Shown piece after piece: positions 8,912 to 16,484 of a DNA stretch of 36,781 nt (position 1 is its first letter; each line of letters opens with the position of its first letter). Both the position numbers and the translations under genes were made by a program. Origin of the DNA: Cyanobacteria bacterium SZAS LIN-3. GTDB lineage: Bacteria > Cyanobacteriota > Vampirovibrionia > Obscuribacterales > Obscuribacteraceae. The DNA lies in contig JAFEAV010000062.1 of assembly GCA_018266215.1 (NCBI GenBank), positions 1-36,781 on the forward strand. The letters are read 5' to 3'. The notes beneath the pieces are model-generated. The model saw only the letters and a list, made by a program, of their open reading frames with translations, was not told where the DNA came from and made no database searches.

Positions 8912-9631
8912 CTAAATCATCGGTTCTTCACCCTTTTGTTTGGAGCGGCCCATAAGGCCCTCGGGGCTGAGATAGCACTTCTCGTTTTCACACCAGGCGA
9001 TGTGATCGACGAGTTCATCGGGATCATCGATTATCGTCAAGAGATTCAATTCGTCGAGAGACAGATAACCACGGGTGACAACCTCGGCTTTCAACCAGTC
9101 GATCATCGGTGTCCAGAACTTTGAGTCGACCAGAAACAAAGGAAAGCGTTGAATCTTTTTTGTCTGAATCAGAGTCAAGGCTTCAAAAAGCTCATCAAGA
9201 GAGCCGAAGCCGCCGGGCAAAATGACAAAGGCGACGGCATACTTGACAAACATCAGCTTGCGCAAAAAGAAATAACGAAAATCCAGGGACTTGGTCTGAA
9301 ATGGATTGGGCCCCTGCTCGTTAGGCAAAATAATGTTCAATCCAACCGAGGTGCCGCCGGCGGCAAGAGCCCCTTTGTTACCGGCTTCCATCACGCCCGG
9401 TCCACCGCCGGTGATGACGGCGAATCCTTTTTCGGCAAGTTTTTTAGCAATGGTCTCGGCCAGGATGTAAACAGGGTCCGATGGAGTGGCGCGGGCAGTA
9501 CCAAATATGGATACGGCGGGACCGATTTTGGAAAGTTCGTCAAAGCCCTCAACTAACTCGGCCATCATTCTGAAAACTCGCCAAGTATCTTTAACGCTCA
9601 TCTCATCGATGACGTATCTGGTATCCGACAT
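8912..9631 (-). CDS. LOG-family (TIGR00730) Rossmann-fold protein
   Basis: This 239-residue protein has the LOG-family motifs GGGPGVMEAGNKGA (about 75-88) and PGGFGSLDELFE (139-150). The second is the PGGxGTxxE catalytic signature with Ser in place of Thr. Relatives hydrolyse nucleoside 5'-monophosphates at the N-glycosidic bond (cytokinin-activating phosphoribohydrolases) or act as nucleotide-binding proteins; the bacterial role is often unclear. The N-terminal 40 residues before the Rossmann core are longer than in the smallest members. ATG 9631 follows GGGGGAG about 10 bases upstream. The gene lies 39 bases after holA. Confidence 0.88.
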   Translation of the reverse strand: MSDTRYVIDEMSVKDTWRVFRMMAELVEGFDELSKIGPAVSIFGTARATPSDPVYILAETIAKKLAEKGFAVITGGGPGVMEAGNKGALAAGGTSVGLNIILPNEQGPNPFQTKSLDFRYFFLRKLMFVKYAVAFVILPGGFGSLDELFEALTLIQTKKIQRFPLFLVDSKFWTPMIDWLKAEVVTRGYLSLDELNLLTIIDDPDELVDHIAWCENEKCYLSPEGLMGRSKQKGEEPMI

Positions 9632-9670
9632 GCCGCTTTAACTCCCCCTGATCCCTGACGAACCGATTTG

Positions 9671-10777
9671 CTATTTCTTGGACGGGACTTTTGCATCCTT
9701 AAGAAGAAACAATTCCAGAGCATGAGTGTCGGGCATTTGACCGGTTTTCACAAGATGCTCAAGGTGGGTCAGCTCCATTCTTTTGCTTTTGAGAAAGTCA
9801 AGGGAGACCAGGCGCAGCTTTTTGATGTCCTTTTCCAGCACAAAGGGGTGAATCTTCAACTCGGGAGCAATTTTCTTGACAAGCTCTCCTTCGGGCAATT
9901 CGCGTCTCTGGACGCCGGGCCCAAAAGCCGCTTTTTCATTGTGATACTGACAGAGGGCTTTGATTTCAACCCACTTACTCATAAATGTCTGCATGGTGGC
10001 AACGGTCGCCATATTGTTTTGCTTGGCCTGCAATTCTTTGAGCGCACTATAGGCCTCGGCCACTTTGCCGGCCAGCCAGAGATCGGCCAGGGCAAATATG
10101 CCCGAGTGATGCGGCGAAAGATTTTTCACATGATTGAGGGTGATATGAGTTGCCGGCAAAACATATATGGAAGCTTTGTAGATTTCAGAAGATATCTGAC
10201 GCAAATTGGCGTCCAGACCGTCAATTAAATAGGAGACAGCGTCATCATCGATGGTGGCACCAAAATGTTTGGCTTCCTTTCGGCACCAGTTTTCCAGATT
10301 GGCGTTGGGCGATCCGGCCCAGACCTTTTCCTTTTTAAACTCTTTCAACTCAGCCGATTTAGCCACCAGCTTCGAGAGCCTGAGCGTACTGTCAAAATTG
10401 CTTGTGGCGGTAAAAATCAAATATGTATTGGGATGCACCGAGGACAGCGCCTCACCCAGGACGTCTTCATCAACCGAGTCTTTCGAGGCGTTTTTGGCGG
10501 CCGCCTTGGCCGATTCTTTCTTGGCCTTTTTGGCCGAGTCGTCGCCCTTGGCGCTGCGCTTTTTAGCGAACCAATCCATGCGATCCAGCACAATCACTTT
10601 ATTGCCGGGACCAAAAGGCAGGGCTGAAGCGAGATCGATTACTTCCTGAGGATTAGGATTGTCGTGGCGAGAATAATTGAAACTGGCCCAGGCCGGATCG
10701 AGCAACTTGGTTTTGAGCCCCTCCAGATGACGGTAGAGCTCAAAATCTTCCTCTCCTGCTAAGACAATTACCGGCAA
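9671..10777 (-). CDS. holA: DNA polymerase III delta subunit
   Basis: The 368-residue product matches HolA, the clamp-loader subunit that opens the sliding clamp. It has the N-terminal nucleotide-fold (VIVLAGEEDFELYRHLEGLK), the strand VIVLDRMDWF, the conserved block NLENWCRKEAKHFGATIDDDA, and the helical C-terminal oligomerisation domain with LADLWLAGKVAEA. Residues about 71-105 form a Lys/Ala/Ser-rich insert between two core strands that is unusually long and charged. The start is TTG 10777, preceded by GGGAGG; no in-frame ATG lies close. It follows phoU after 59 bases that contain a tandem repeat. Confidence 0.9.
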   Translation of the reverse strand: MPVIVLAGEEDFELYRHLEGLKTKLLDPAWASFNYSRHDNPNPQEVIDLASALPFGPGNKVIVLDRMDWFAKKRSAKGDDSAKKAKKESAKAAAKNASKDSVDEDVLGEALSSVHPNTYLIFTATSNFDSTLRLSKLVAKSAELKEFKKEKVWAGSPNANLENWCRKEAKHFGATIDDDAVSYLIDGLDANLRQISSEIYKASIYVLPATHITLNHVKNLSPHHSGIFALADLWLAGKVAEAYSALKELQAKQNNMATVATMQTFMSKWVEIKALCQYHNEKAAFGPGVQRRELPEGELVKKIAPELKIHPFVLEKDIKKLRLVSLDFLKSKRMELTHLEHLVKTGQMPDTHALELFLLKDAKVPSKK

Positions 10778-10796
10778 TTTCTTGAATCCTCCCAGA

Positions 10797-10841
10797 TCAG
10801 CTCGACTCAGCTCAGCTCGACTTAGATCAGCTCGACTCAGC
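10797..10841. repeat. 15-bp tandem repeat, three copies, at the phoU-holA junction
   Basis: Three head-to-tail 15-bp units start at 10797, 10812 and 10827. Copies one and three are identical (TCAGCTCGACTCAGC); the middle copy differs at two positions. The array fills most of the gap between the phoU stop, which lies in copy three, and the holA Shine-Dalgarno. Confidence 0.85.
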
Positions 10842-11487
10842 GCGGGTGTCGGCTGATGCGTTCTCCGGTGGAGAGAAAATATACTCTCTTAGCTATTGAA
10901 GCACAGGCATCACCCATACGCTCCAAAAATCTGGCACAAAAGAGAAATTGGGCTCGCATCTGAGCCTTGGCGCTCTCCTGTTCCCCGAGATCCGAGAGCA
11001 ATCGCTTGGAGAGCACGTCATGGAGATAGTCGACATTGTTATCGCTCTCCATGATCTCCTGAGCTTTGGAGGGCGAATCGGTAAGAAAGCAGAGCAAAAG
11101 CTCCTGCACCATGTGATAGACGCTGGCGGCCATTTTTGGCAATTCTTCCGGGATCTCGATCTGATCCTCGATGGCCCAGGTGGCGAAGCGCGCCACGCGG
11201 TTGGCATGATCGGCGAGGCGCTCCAGCTTGGCCGAGATAAGAGGAATGCTCACCAGGGCGCGAATTTCCTTGGGTCCAAAATTGTCCCGCTCGCAAAGCA
11301 GGTCCACGCACTTCTCTTCGATTTCCAGACTGTGGCGATTGATTTCTTCTTCCTGTTTTTCAATAAAGGCCAGGTCGGCTCTCCGGTCACCCTTGAGCAA
11401 TCGTGTCACTTCGTAGACCGTTGTCTCGACCATGCGGCCGAGCGTCAGCACTTCTTCCTTGATGAGCGTTATCGACTCTACCGTCAC
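10837..11487 (-). CDS. phoU: Phosphate signalling protein PhoU
   Basis: The 216-residue product matches PhoU, a two-repeat helical protein that links the Pst phosphate transporter to the PhoR kinase and keeps the regulon off when phosphate is plentiful. It shows the PhoU repeat pattern, with acidic metal-binding helices such as IEEKCVDLL..RDNFGPKEIRAL (first repeat) and DNNVDYLHDVLSKRLL..FCARFLERMGDACASIAKRV (second). The start is GTG 11487 with AAGGAG six bases upstream; the frame continues upstream but would then overlap the response-regulator gene. It follows that gene after a 10-base gap, forming a kinase-regulator-phoU unit. No pst genes lie in the window. Confidence 0.9.
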   Translation of the reverse strand: MTVESITLIKEEVLTLGRMVETTVYEVTRLLKGDRRADLAFIEKQEEEINRHSLEIEEKCVDLLCERDNFGPKEIRALVSIPLISAKLERLADHANRVARFATWAIEDQIEIPEELPKMAASVYHMVQELLLCFLTDSPSKAQEIMESDNNVDYLHDVLSKRLLSDLGEQESAKAQMRAQFLFCARFLERMGDACASIAKRVYFLSTGERISRHPR

Positions 11488-11497
11488 GACTTTCTCC

Positions 11498-12217
11498 TTA
11501 ATTTTCCTTGGCCACGGCTTCCGGCATGTTGAGCCGATAGCCGGAGCGATGAACCGTTTCCAGCAAAGTGGGATTTTTGGGATCGGCTTCCAGTTTTTGC
11601 CTGAGCCAGCGCACATGCACGGCCACCGTCTTAACATCGCCGTCAAAATCGGAGCCCCAGACTCTATCGAGCAGCGCCTCGGTGGAGAGCGCCCGACCGA
11701 CATTTTGCATCAACACTTTCAGCAGTGAAAATTCTCTGGGTGAAAGCTCAATATTTTTACCGTTGAATGAAACTCTGCGAGCGTCCTCATCCAGGATGAG
11801 CGAGCCCAGCTCGATCCGGCCTTTATGGGAGCGAGCCTTGTCCTTAAGAGAACGGCGAATCAGCGCTTCCAGCCGAGCCAGGAGTTCGACCATAGAAAAT
11901 GGTTTGACCAGATAATCATCGGCCCCTTTGGACAGTCCAAAGGCGATATCCTGAGGCGTCGAGCGACCGGTGAGCATGAGCACCGGCAGGTCAGCGTTTT
12001 GCTCTCGCAGGAGAGCGCAGATATCGGGGCCTTTCATATCGGGAAGCATCCAGTCCAGTATCACCAGATCCGGTATCACTTCGGTGAACTTTTGCAGGGC
12101 CAGGGCACCGTTATTGAACGAGTAGACCGTGAAATTATTGCGGGTGAGGTTATAAGTCAAAGTCTCGACGATGGTCTCGTCGTCATCGACAATCATGATT
12201 TTGATCTTGCTTGTCAC
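11498..12217 (-). CDS. phoB: PhoB/OmpR-family response regulator
   Basis: The 239-residue protein has an intact receiver domain (about 5-120): the acidic VDDDE pair, phospho-acceptor Asp in LVILDWMLPD (about residue 54), LTGRS, and the conserved Lys in DYLVKPF. A winged-helix DNA-binding domain of the OmpR type follows (LSPREFSLLKVLMQNVGRALS, VKTVAVHVRWLRQKLE). Its start is GTG, overlapping the kinase stop as GTGA, so the two are translationally coupled. Adjacency to phoU supports a phosphate-response role and the symbol phoB, although PhoP/RpaB-like naming would be equally possible in a cyanobacterium-related lineage. Confidence 0.9.
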   Translation of the reverse strand: MTSKIKIMIVDDDETIVETLTYNLTRNNFTVYSFNNGALALQKFTEVIPDLVILDWMLPDMKGPDICALLREQNADLPVLMLTGRSTPQDIAFGLSKGADDYLVKPFSMVELLARLEALIRRSLKDKARSHKGRIELGSLILDEDARRVSFNGKNIELSPREFSLLKVLMQNVGRALSTEALLDRVWGSDFDGDVKTVAVHVRWLRQKLEADPKNPTLLETVHRSGYRLNMPEAVAKEN

Positions 12218-12909
12218 TCTCGGTTACCCCCGCTTTCCGGTACTTCCGGAAATTCTATAGTGAATTTAGTACCCACGCCTTCTTTAGATGTGACGCCGAT
12301 CTTAGCACCGTGAAGATCAACGATATGTTTGACGATAGACAGGCCAAGCCCGGTGCTTCCCCTGGTACGACCGCGATCTACCCGATAAAAGCGCTGGAAA
12401 ATCTTGGGGATTTCAGCCTCGGCAATGCCGATTCCGCTGTCCTCAACTTCCAGAAAAGGCGGAGAACCACCGGCCCTGATTGTTACCAGGCCGCCTTCGG
12501 GGGTGAATTTTATGGCGTTTTCCACCAGGTTAACGAAGACCTGGTTAATCTGGTCGGAATCGCAGAGCAGCTCCAGTGCCTCCGGCACATCCAGTTTGAC
12601 GCAAACCGAGCGGGCCTGAGCCAGCTCGCGGGTGGTCTCGATGGCATATGAGGCGCGCTCATAAATCTTGACCCGCTCAAAAGACATGTCCAGACGCGGT
12701 CCTTTGAGTTTTTCATGCGAAAGCAAATCGGTGACGAGATATTGCAAACGCTGCACTTCTTCCCTGGCCCGGCCAAGCATATGCCTTGCCATGACCGGAT
12801 CTTCCACCGCCCCATCGAGGAGAGTTTCCACCAGGAGCTTGATGTTGGCCAGGGGCAAACGCAGCTCATGAGAGACTTCAGCGATAAAGTTGTCCTTGTC
12901 TTCACTCAT
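12214..12909 (-). CDS. Sensor-less histidine kinase (PhoR-like)
   Basis: The product is only 231 residues: a HisKA dimerisation/phosphoacceptor domain with VSHELRLPL, His at residue 14, and a HATPase domain with N box (NLVENAIKF), G1 (DSGIGIA) and G2 (GSTGLGLSI). There is no room for a transmembrane, HAMP or PAS region: an in-frame TGA lies about 36 bases upstream of ATG 12909. It phosphorylates the coupled response regulator by family logic. Signal input must come from a partner, and PhoU, encoded two genes on, is the obvious candidate. The upstream region carries a 17-bp tandem repeat. No strong Shine-Dalgarno is seen; an in-frame TTG at 12915 would add two residues. Confidence 0.9.
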   Translation of the reverse strand: MSEDKDNFIAEVSHELRLPLANIKLLVETLLDGAVEDPVMARHMLGRAREEVQRLQYLVTDLLSHEKLKGPRLDMSFERVKIYERASYAIETTRELAQARSVCVKLDVPEALELLCDSDQINQVFVNLVENAIKFTPEGGLVTIRAGGSPPFLEVEDSGIGIAEAEIPKIFQRFYRVDRGRTRGSTGLGLSIVKHIVDLHGAKIGVTSKEGVGTKFTIEFPEVPESGGNRE

Positions 12910-12993
12910 GGGCAATTGCCAGTCACTATATGCGGTGCATGATCAGCGGGGGCCGGGTCAATCTGCCGGCACCTTGAAACTGTCGCCATGCAT

Positions 12994-13048
12994 TAGAATC
13001 TTACTCAATCTAGAATCTTACTCAACTTAGACTCTTACTGAAATTAGA
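12994..13048. repeat. 17-bp-period tandem repeat in the divergent kinase/gpmI promoter region
   Basis: The 15-base core TAGAATCTTACTCAA recurs at 12994 and 13011 without mismatch, and at 13028 with two mismatches, always separated by two variable bases. A fourth TAGA begins at 13045. The exact 17-bp period and the position between divergent genes suggest iterated binding sites. Confidence 0.85.
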
Positions 13049-13090
13049 TTTGAAAACCTTAGGGCATCAACATACGAGGCGGAATTGAAA

Positions 13091-14662
13091 ATGGGACCTG
13101 TAGTACTGGCAATCCTTGACGGCTGGGGCATCACGGACGAGAAACGCGGCAATGCAATCCTGCAGGCCAAAACAGTCAACTACGACCTCCTGAAATCCCG
13201 CTATTTATTCACAAAATTGCAGGCTTCCGGTGAGTTTGTCGGCCTGCCCAAAGGCCTCATGGGCAACTCGGAAGTAGGCCATTTGACTATAGGTTCCGGC
13301 CGGATAGTGACCCAGAAGTTGACTCTTATCTCCAACACAATGGCCGACGGTACCTTTTATAAAAACCCGGTGCTGGTGGAGGCGGTCGAACGCGTCAAAC
13401 AATCTGGCGGCACGCTGCACTACATCGGTCTGGTCTCCGACGGCTGCGTACACAGCAGCCCCGACCATCTGGACGGCCTGATTGAGCTGGCCAGACGCAA
13501 TGATGTCAAACGCCTGGTTGTCCACCCGATTCTGGACGGCCGCGATACGCCACCGCGTTCGGCGGTGAGATTTATGCGCGAGTTGACGGCCAAGCTCAAG
13601 GAGCAACTACCCAACAGCGGTCATATCGGAGTAGTCTGCGGACGCTACTACGCCATGGACCGCGACAAACGCTGGGAGCGCAACGAACTCTACTACCGCG
13701 CCCTGGTGTTGTCAGAAGGGCGCCATTGCAGCTCAGCCGTAGACGCCGTCGAGCAGAGCTATGCCGAAAATGTCGGCGACGAATTTGTCGTCCCCTTCAT
13801 CGTCGAAGACATACCTATAGAGGATGGCGATTCGGTCATTTGTTTCAATTTCCGTCCCGACCGGGTGCGCCAGATCAGCCGCATACTGACGCAAAAAGAA
13901 TTTGACGGCTTCGTCCGACCCAAGGTGTCGAAGATTTATTACGCCTGTCTCACCGAATACGATACCTCGCTAAATTTACCCGTGGCTTTCTCACCCGAAG
14001 TTTTGCCCTCGCAGGACCTGCATAACACCCTGCCCGAGGTCTTTGCCTGCCACCACACCGGTCAACTGCACGTAGCCGAGACCGAAAAATATGCGCACGT
14101 CACATACTTCTTAAATGGCGGCAAGGAAGCAGCGCTGGACGGCGAGAAAAGAGAAATGGTGCCATCACTCAAAGTGGCAACCTACGACCTCGCCCCCTCT
14201 ATGCAGACACCCATGGTTTGCGATCTGGTTTGTCAAGCGATCAAGTCGGGCCAGTATCCCTTCATTGTCCTTAACTTTGCCAATCCGGATATGGTCGGCC
14301 ACACCGGCATGATGGAAGCGGCCGTGCACGCGGTCGAGACGGTCGATAAAGCCTTCGGTCAACTACTTACGGCAATTCAAGAGGCAAACGGCACTCTGGT
14401 TGTAACGGCAGATCACGGCAATATCGAACAATTAATAGATCTGCGCACCGGCGAACCACATACGGCCCACACCACAAACCCGGTACCACTTATAGTGGCA
14501 AGCTTCCAGACGCCGCAAAATGATCCTCTCGGTCTTGCCAACGGCAACAAGAAAATTCTTGAGCCCGGAGGTTTAGCAGATGTTGCGCCAACGTTACTTG
14601 CCATCATGGGGCTGGACAAGCCAATAGAGATGACAGGGCACAGTCTTATATGCAAGGCATAG
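13091..14662 (+). CDS. gpmI: 2,3-bisphosphoglycerate-independent phosphoglycerate mutase
   Basis: This 523-residue enzyme interconverts 3- and 2-phosphoglycerate in glycolysis and gluconeogenesis using two metal ions. It has the N-terminal metal site (LAILDGWG), the catalytic serine in GNSEVGH (about residue 60), the phosphotransferase-domain motifs HPILDGRDTPPRSA and MDRDKRWERN, and the C-terminal metal motifs DMVGHTG and TADHGNIE. Its length is normal for the family. I choose ATG 13091 because GAGGCGGA lies 7-8 bases upstream; a TTG at 13085 is too close to that site. Confidence 0.96.
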   Translation: MGPVVLAILDGWGITDEKRGNAILQAKTVNYDLLKSRYLFTKLQASGEFVGLPKGLMGNSEVGHLTIGSGRIVTQKLTLISNTMADGTFYKNPVLVEAVERVKQSGGTLHYIGLVSDGCVHSSPDHLDGLIELARRNDVKRLVVHPILDGRDTPPRSAVRFMRELTAKLKEQLPNSGHIGVVCGRYYAMDRDKRWERNELYYRALVLSEGRHCSSAVDAVEQSYAENVGDEFVVPFIVEDIPIEDGDSVICFNFRPDRVRQISRILTQKEFDGFVRPKVSKIYYACLTEYDTSLNLPVAFSPEVLPSQDLHNTLPEVFACHHTGQLHVAETEKYAHVTYFLNGGKEAALDGEKREMVPSLKVATYDLAPSMQTPMVCDLVCQAIKSGQYPFIVLNFANPDMVGHTGMMEAAVHAVETVDKAFGQLLTAIQEANGTLVVTADHGNIEQLIDLRTGEPHTAHTTNPVPLIVASFQTPQNDPLGLANGNKKILEPGGLADVAPTLLAIMGLDKPIEMTGHSLICKA

Positions 14663-14701
14663 ACAAGGCTTATCGAAATCTGTTAAACATGTAAAAACCG
14701 C

Positions 14702-14720
14702 GTAGCTTTCCAAAAGCTAC
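14702..14720. other. 8-bp inverted repeat after gpmI
   Basis: GTAGCTTT (14702-14709) and AAAGCTAC (14713-14720) flank a 3-base loop 40 bases after the gpmI stop. No T-run follows, so it is a candidate transcript-end hairpin but not a canonical terminator. Confidence 0.4.
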
Positions 14721-14733
14721 TAAAGTCAAGTGG

Positions 14734-14762
14734 TTTCACTAGGCAATAAATACTTGTATAAT
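14734..14762 (+). promoter_or_regulatory. Putative sigma70-type promoter for the lipoprotein gene
   Basis: A perfect TATAAT lies at 14757-14762, with a poor -35 candidate (TTTCAC, 14734-14739) 17 bases upstream. The leader to the lipoprotein ATG would be about 105 bases. Confidence 0.5.
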
Positions 14763-14874
14763 TCAGGCGATTTCAGGTGGGCAAAACTTACTAACTTTGC
14801 CTCCAATTTATCAGTCTGAGAGAGCCGACAAAGGCACAAACTCATCAGGGATTAGAAGGAGACGAATCGATCTT

Positions 14875-15150
14875 ATGTTGAATCTTAGAAACTTGGCCCT
14901 TGCCGGCGCTAGCGTCGCTCTTGTGGCTTCCCTCGCTGCTTGCAGCGGCAGCGGCGATAGCAGCACCCCCAGCACCTCTGGCGCTGGAACTGCAGCTACA
15001 ACCGATGCAGCCAGCACAGCTACGAGCACCAGTGCTACAACAGCTACAACTACCGACACCACAACTACCACCTCAACTGGTACTGCGCCTGCCGGAGATG
15101 CTGCTAGCACAGCTACAACGACCACCACAACTACCGGCGAATCTCACTAG
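14875..15150 (+). CDS. Small Thr/Ala/Ser-rich lipoprotein
   Basis: The 91-residue product has a short basic N-terminus, a hydrophobic core and a lipobox (SLAAC) with Cys at residue 23, so it should be lipidated and membrane anchored. The mature part of about 68 residues is almost entirely Thr, Ala, Ser, Gly and Asp, with runs of Thr and the segment DAASTAT present twice. It has no catalytic domain and probably forms an extended, disordered stalk that could be O-glycosylated. ATG 14875 is preceded by AAGGAG at a rather long distance (13 bases). Promoter-like and terminator sequences on both sides make it monocistronic. I know no family for it. Confidence 0.8.
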   Translation: MLNLRNLALAGASVALVASLAACSGSGDSSTPSTSGAGTAATTDAASTATSTSATTATTTDTTTTTSTGTAPAGDAASTATTTTTTTGESH

Positions 15151-15175
15151 TAAGAGACTGGCCTTAGAAGTATGG

Positions 15176-15209
15176 AAACCCTCTCAGGCAGCTGAGAGGG
15201 TTTTTGTTT
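15176..15209 (+). terminator. Rho-independent terminator of the lipoprotein gene
   Basis: A perfect 12-bp stem (15176-15187 with 15192-15203), a GCAG loop and a T-rich tail lie 25 bases after the stop codon. Confidence 0.92.
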
Positions 15210-15349
15210 GAGCAAAAATATAATTACGAACATGTCTATGTTGACGGCGACGCATCATACTGACGGAACATACCGGATCATTTATCAGTCTTGAAACATT
15301 CAGCTGAAATGTCCCGGCGCACAAAATTACACAGGTTTAAAAAAGAGCT

Positions 15350-16414
15350 ATGGCAATCGAGAAATGTATTTTGAAAAGCAGAGGTCGACTGAAATTTCAG
15401 ACGACCTTGTTACAAGCGGCAATGATTCCGCTTGTGGTCGGCTCATCAATCTGCGCTCTGAGCGGCGCAGCCTCTGCTCAAAACAACGCCGCTGCACCAC
15501 AACAAACCCTTCCTCAAACTGCTGTACAGCCGGTTACTCCGCCCCAAGCTACTCCGGTTCCGCAGCCCACCATCGGCACCATTCCCATGCCCCAGGCCGA
15601 GACGCCCGGAGCCCTGGCCGCACCGACCGTCTCCTTCGTTGATATCAACTCCGGACGCTTCGGCAAATTAGAAATCGATCTGCAGGACGGTCAGTTTCTC
15701 GCCGGCGCCGCCGACAATCTGCACCTCATCGCCCGCAACATGGATCTCAATCAAGGTGAGCTCAAGTCCTTAGATATTGAAGTAAAAGGAGCGCATCTCC
15801 AGGACTTCATCGTCGACAAAATGACCTTCACCACCCAGGGTGCCCTCAATTTCGACACCGGGCTGCTCTTCAACCAGAAAATGCTGCAGTTCAACAATCC
15901 GGCTCAGGCCCAGGTAACGGCCATCATCAGCCAAGATAGTCTGAACAAATTTCTCAAAGCACCGACAACCCTGGAGCGTCTCTCCATCACCGCCACCAAG
16001 AAAGGCGGAGTCCTGGCCAATCTCCTGGGCTCAGTCGGCGGCGGCGGATTTGGTCTGACCATTTCAAACGCGGCCATAGTCCTGGGTAAATCCAATCACG
16101 TCAATATTTCCGCCGACGGCAAAGTAGGCGTATCGCAGCTGGCCGTGCCACTTTCGGCCGAACTGGAGAGCCAGCTCTTCCTGCGTGACGGCTGGGTCCA
16201 GGTGGGCGATACCAAACTCAAAACCGCCGGTCAGGAAATATCCCCTCAGCTCTCCGAAATCCTGGTCAAGAAAATAAACAATCTTTCCAATTTAGGTCAC
16301 CGCTCGGACGACATCCACTTCGCCTTTACCGATCTTAAAGTGACTCCGGGTCGCGGGCTCGTGGTCAGCGGCACGGCGCAAATAAACCGCCTGCGCTTTG
16401 GTCGGGCGGGCTAG
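15350..16414 (+). CDS. DUF2993 (LmeA-like) exported lipid-binding-fold protein
   Basis: The 354-residue protein begins with an export signal: basic region, hydrophobic segment at 20-40 and an ASA cleavage site near residue 43. A Pro/Gln/Ala-rich linker (45-85) follows, then a DUF2993 domain (about 90-350). Landmarks of that domain include GRFGKLEIDLQDGQF, SLDIEVKGAHLQDFIVDKM, ISQDSLNKFL and the closing VVSGTAQINRLRFG. DUF2993 is widespread in cyanobacteria and includes mycobacterial LmeA, a phospholipid-binding periplasmic protein; the function here is unknown but likely envelope-related. The Shine-Dalgarno before ATG 15350 is weak. An imperfect dyad with one bulged base (15296-15312) lies upstream and may be an operator. 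Confidence 0.85.
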   Translation: MAIEKCILKSRGRLKFQTTLLQAAMIPLVVGSSICALSGAASAQNNAAAPQQTLPQTAVQPVTPPQATPVPQPTIGTIPMPQAETPGALAAPTVSFVDINSGRFGKLEIDLQDGQFLAGAADNLHLIARNMDLNQGELKSLDIEVKGAHLQDFIVDKMTFTTQGALNFDTGLLFNQKMLQFNNPAQAQVTAIISQDSLNKFLKAPTTLERLSITATKKGGVLANLLGSVGGGGFGLTISNAAIVLGKSNHVNISADGKVGVSQLAVPLSAELESQLFLRDGWVQVGDTKLKTAGQEISPQLSEILVKKINNLSNLGHRSDDIHFAFTDLKVTPGRGLVVSGTAQINRLRFGRAG

Positions 16415-16484
16415 AGAGACTGGCTGAAAGGTTATATACTAACGTCTTTCAGTCGCTTGCCACGACCTAGAAAGCGGGATATTA

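Noticed and set aside
12994..13048. Classical Pho box or CRISPR-like array
   Set aside because: The 17-bp period differs from the 11-bp Pho-box repeat spacing, and the units are far too short and close for CRISPR repeats and spacers.
14702..14720. Rho-independent terminator for gpmI
   Set aside because: The 8-bp stem is perfect, but no T-run follows it, so I list it only as an inverted repeat.
14811..15128. Val/Ala-rich antisense frame across the lipoprotein gene
   Set aside because: It is the mirror of the Thr-rich low-complexity codons; the plus frame has a signal peptide, lipobox, promoter and terminator.
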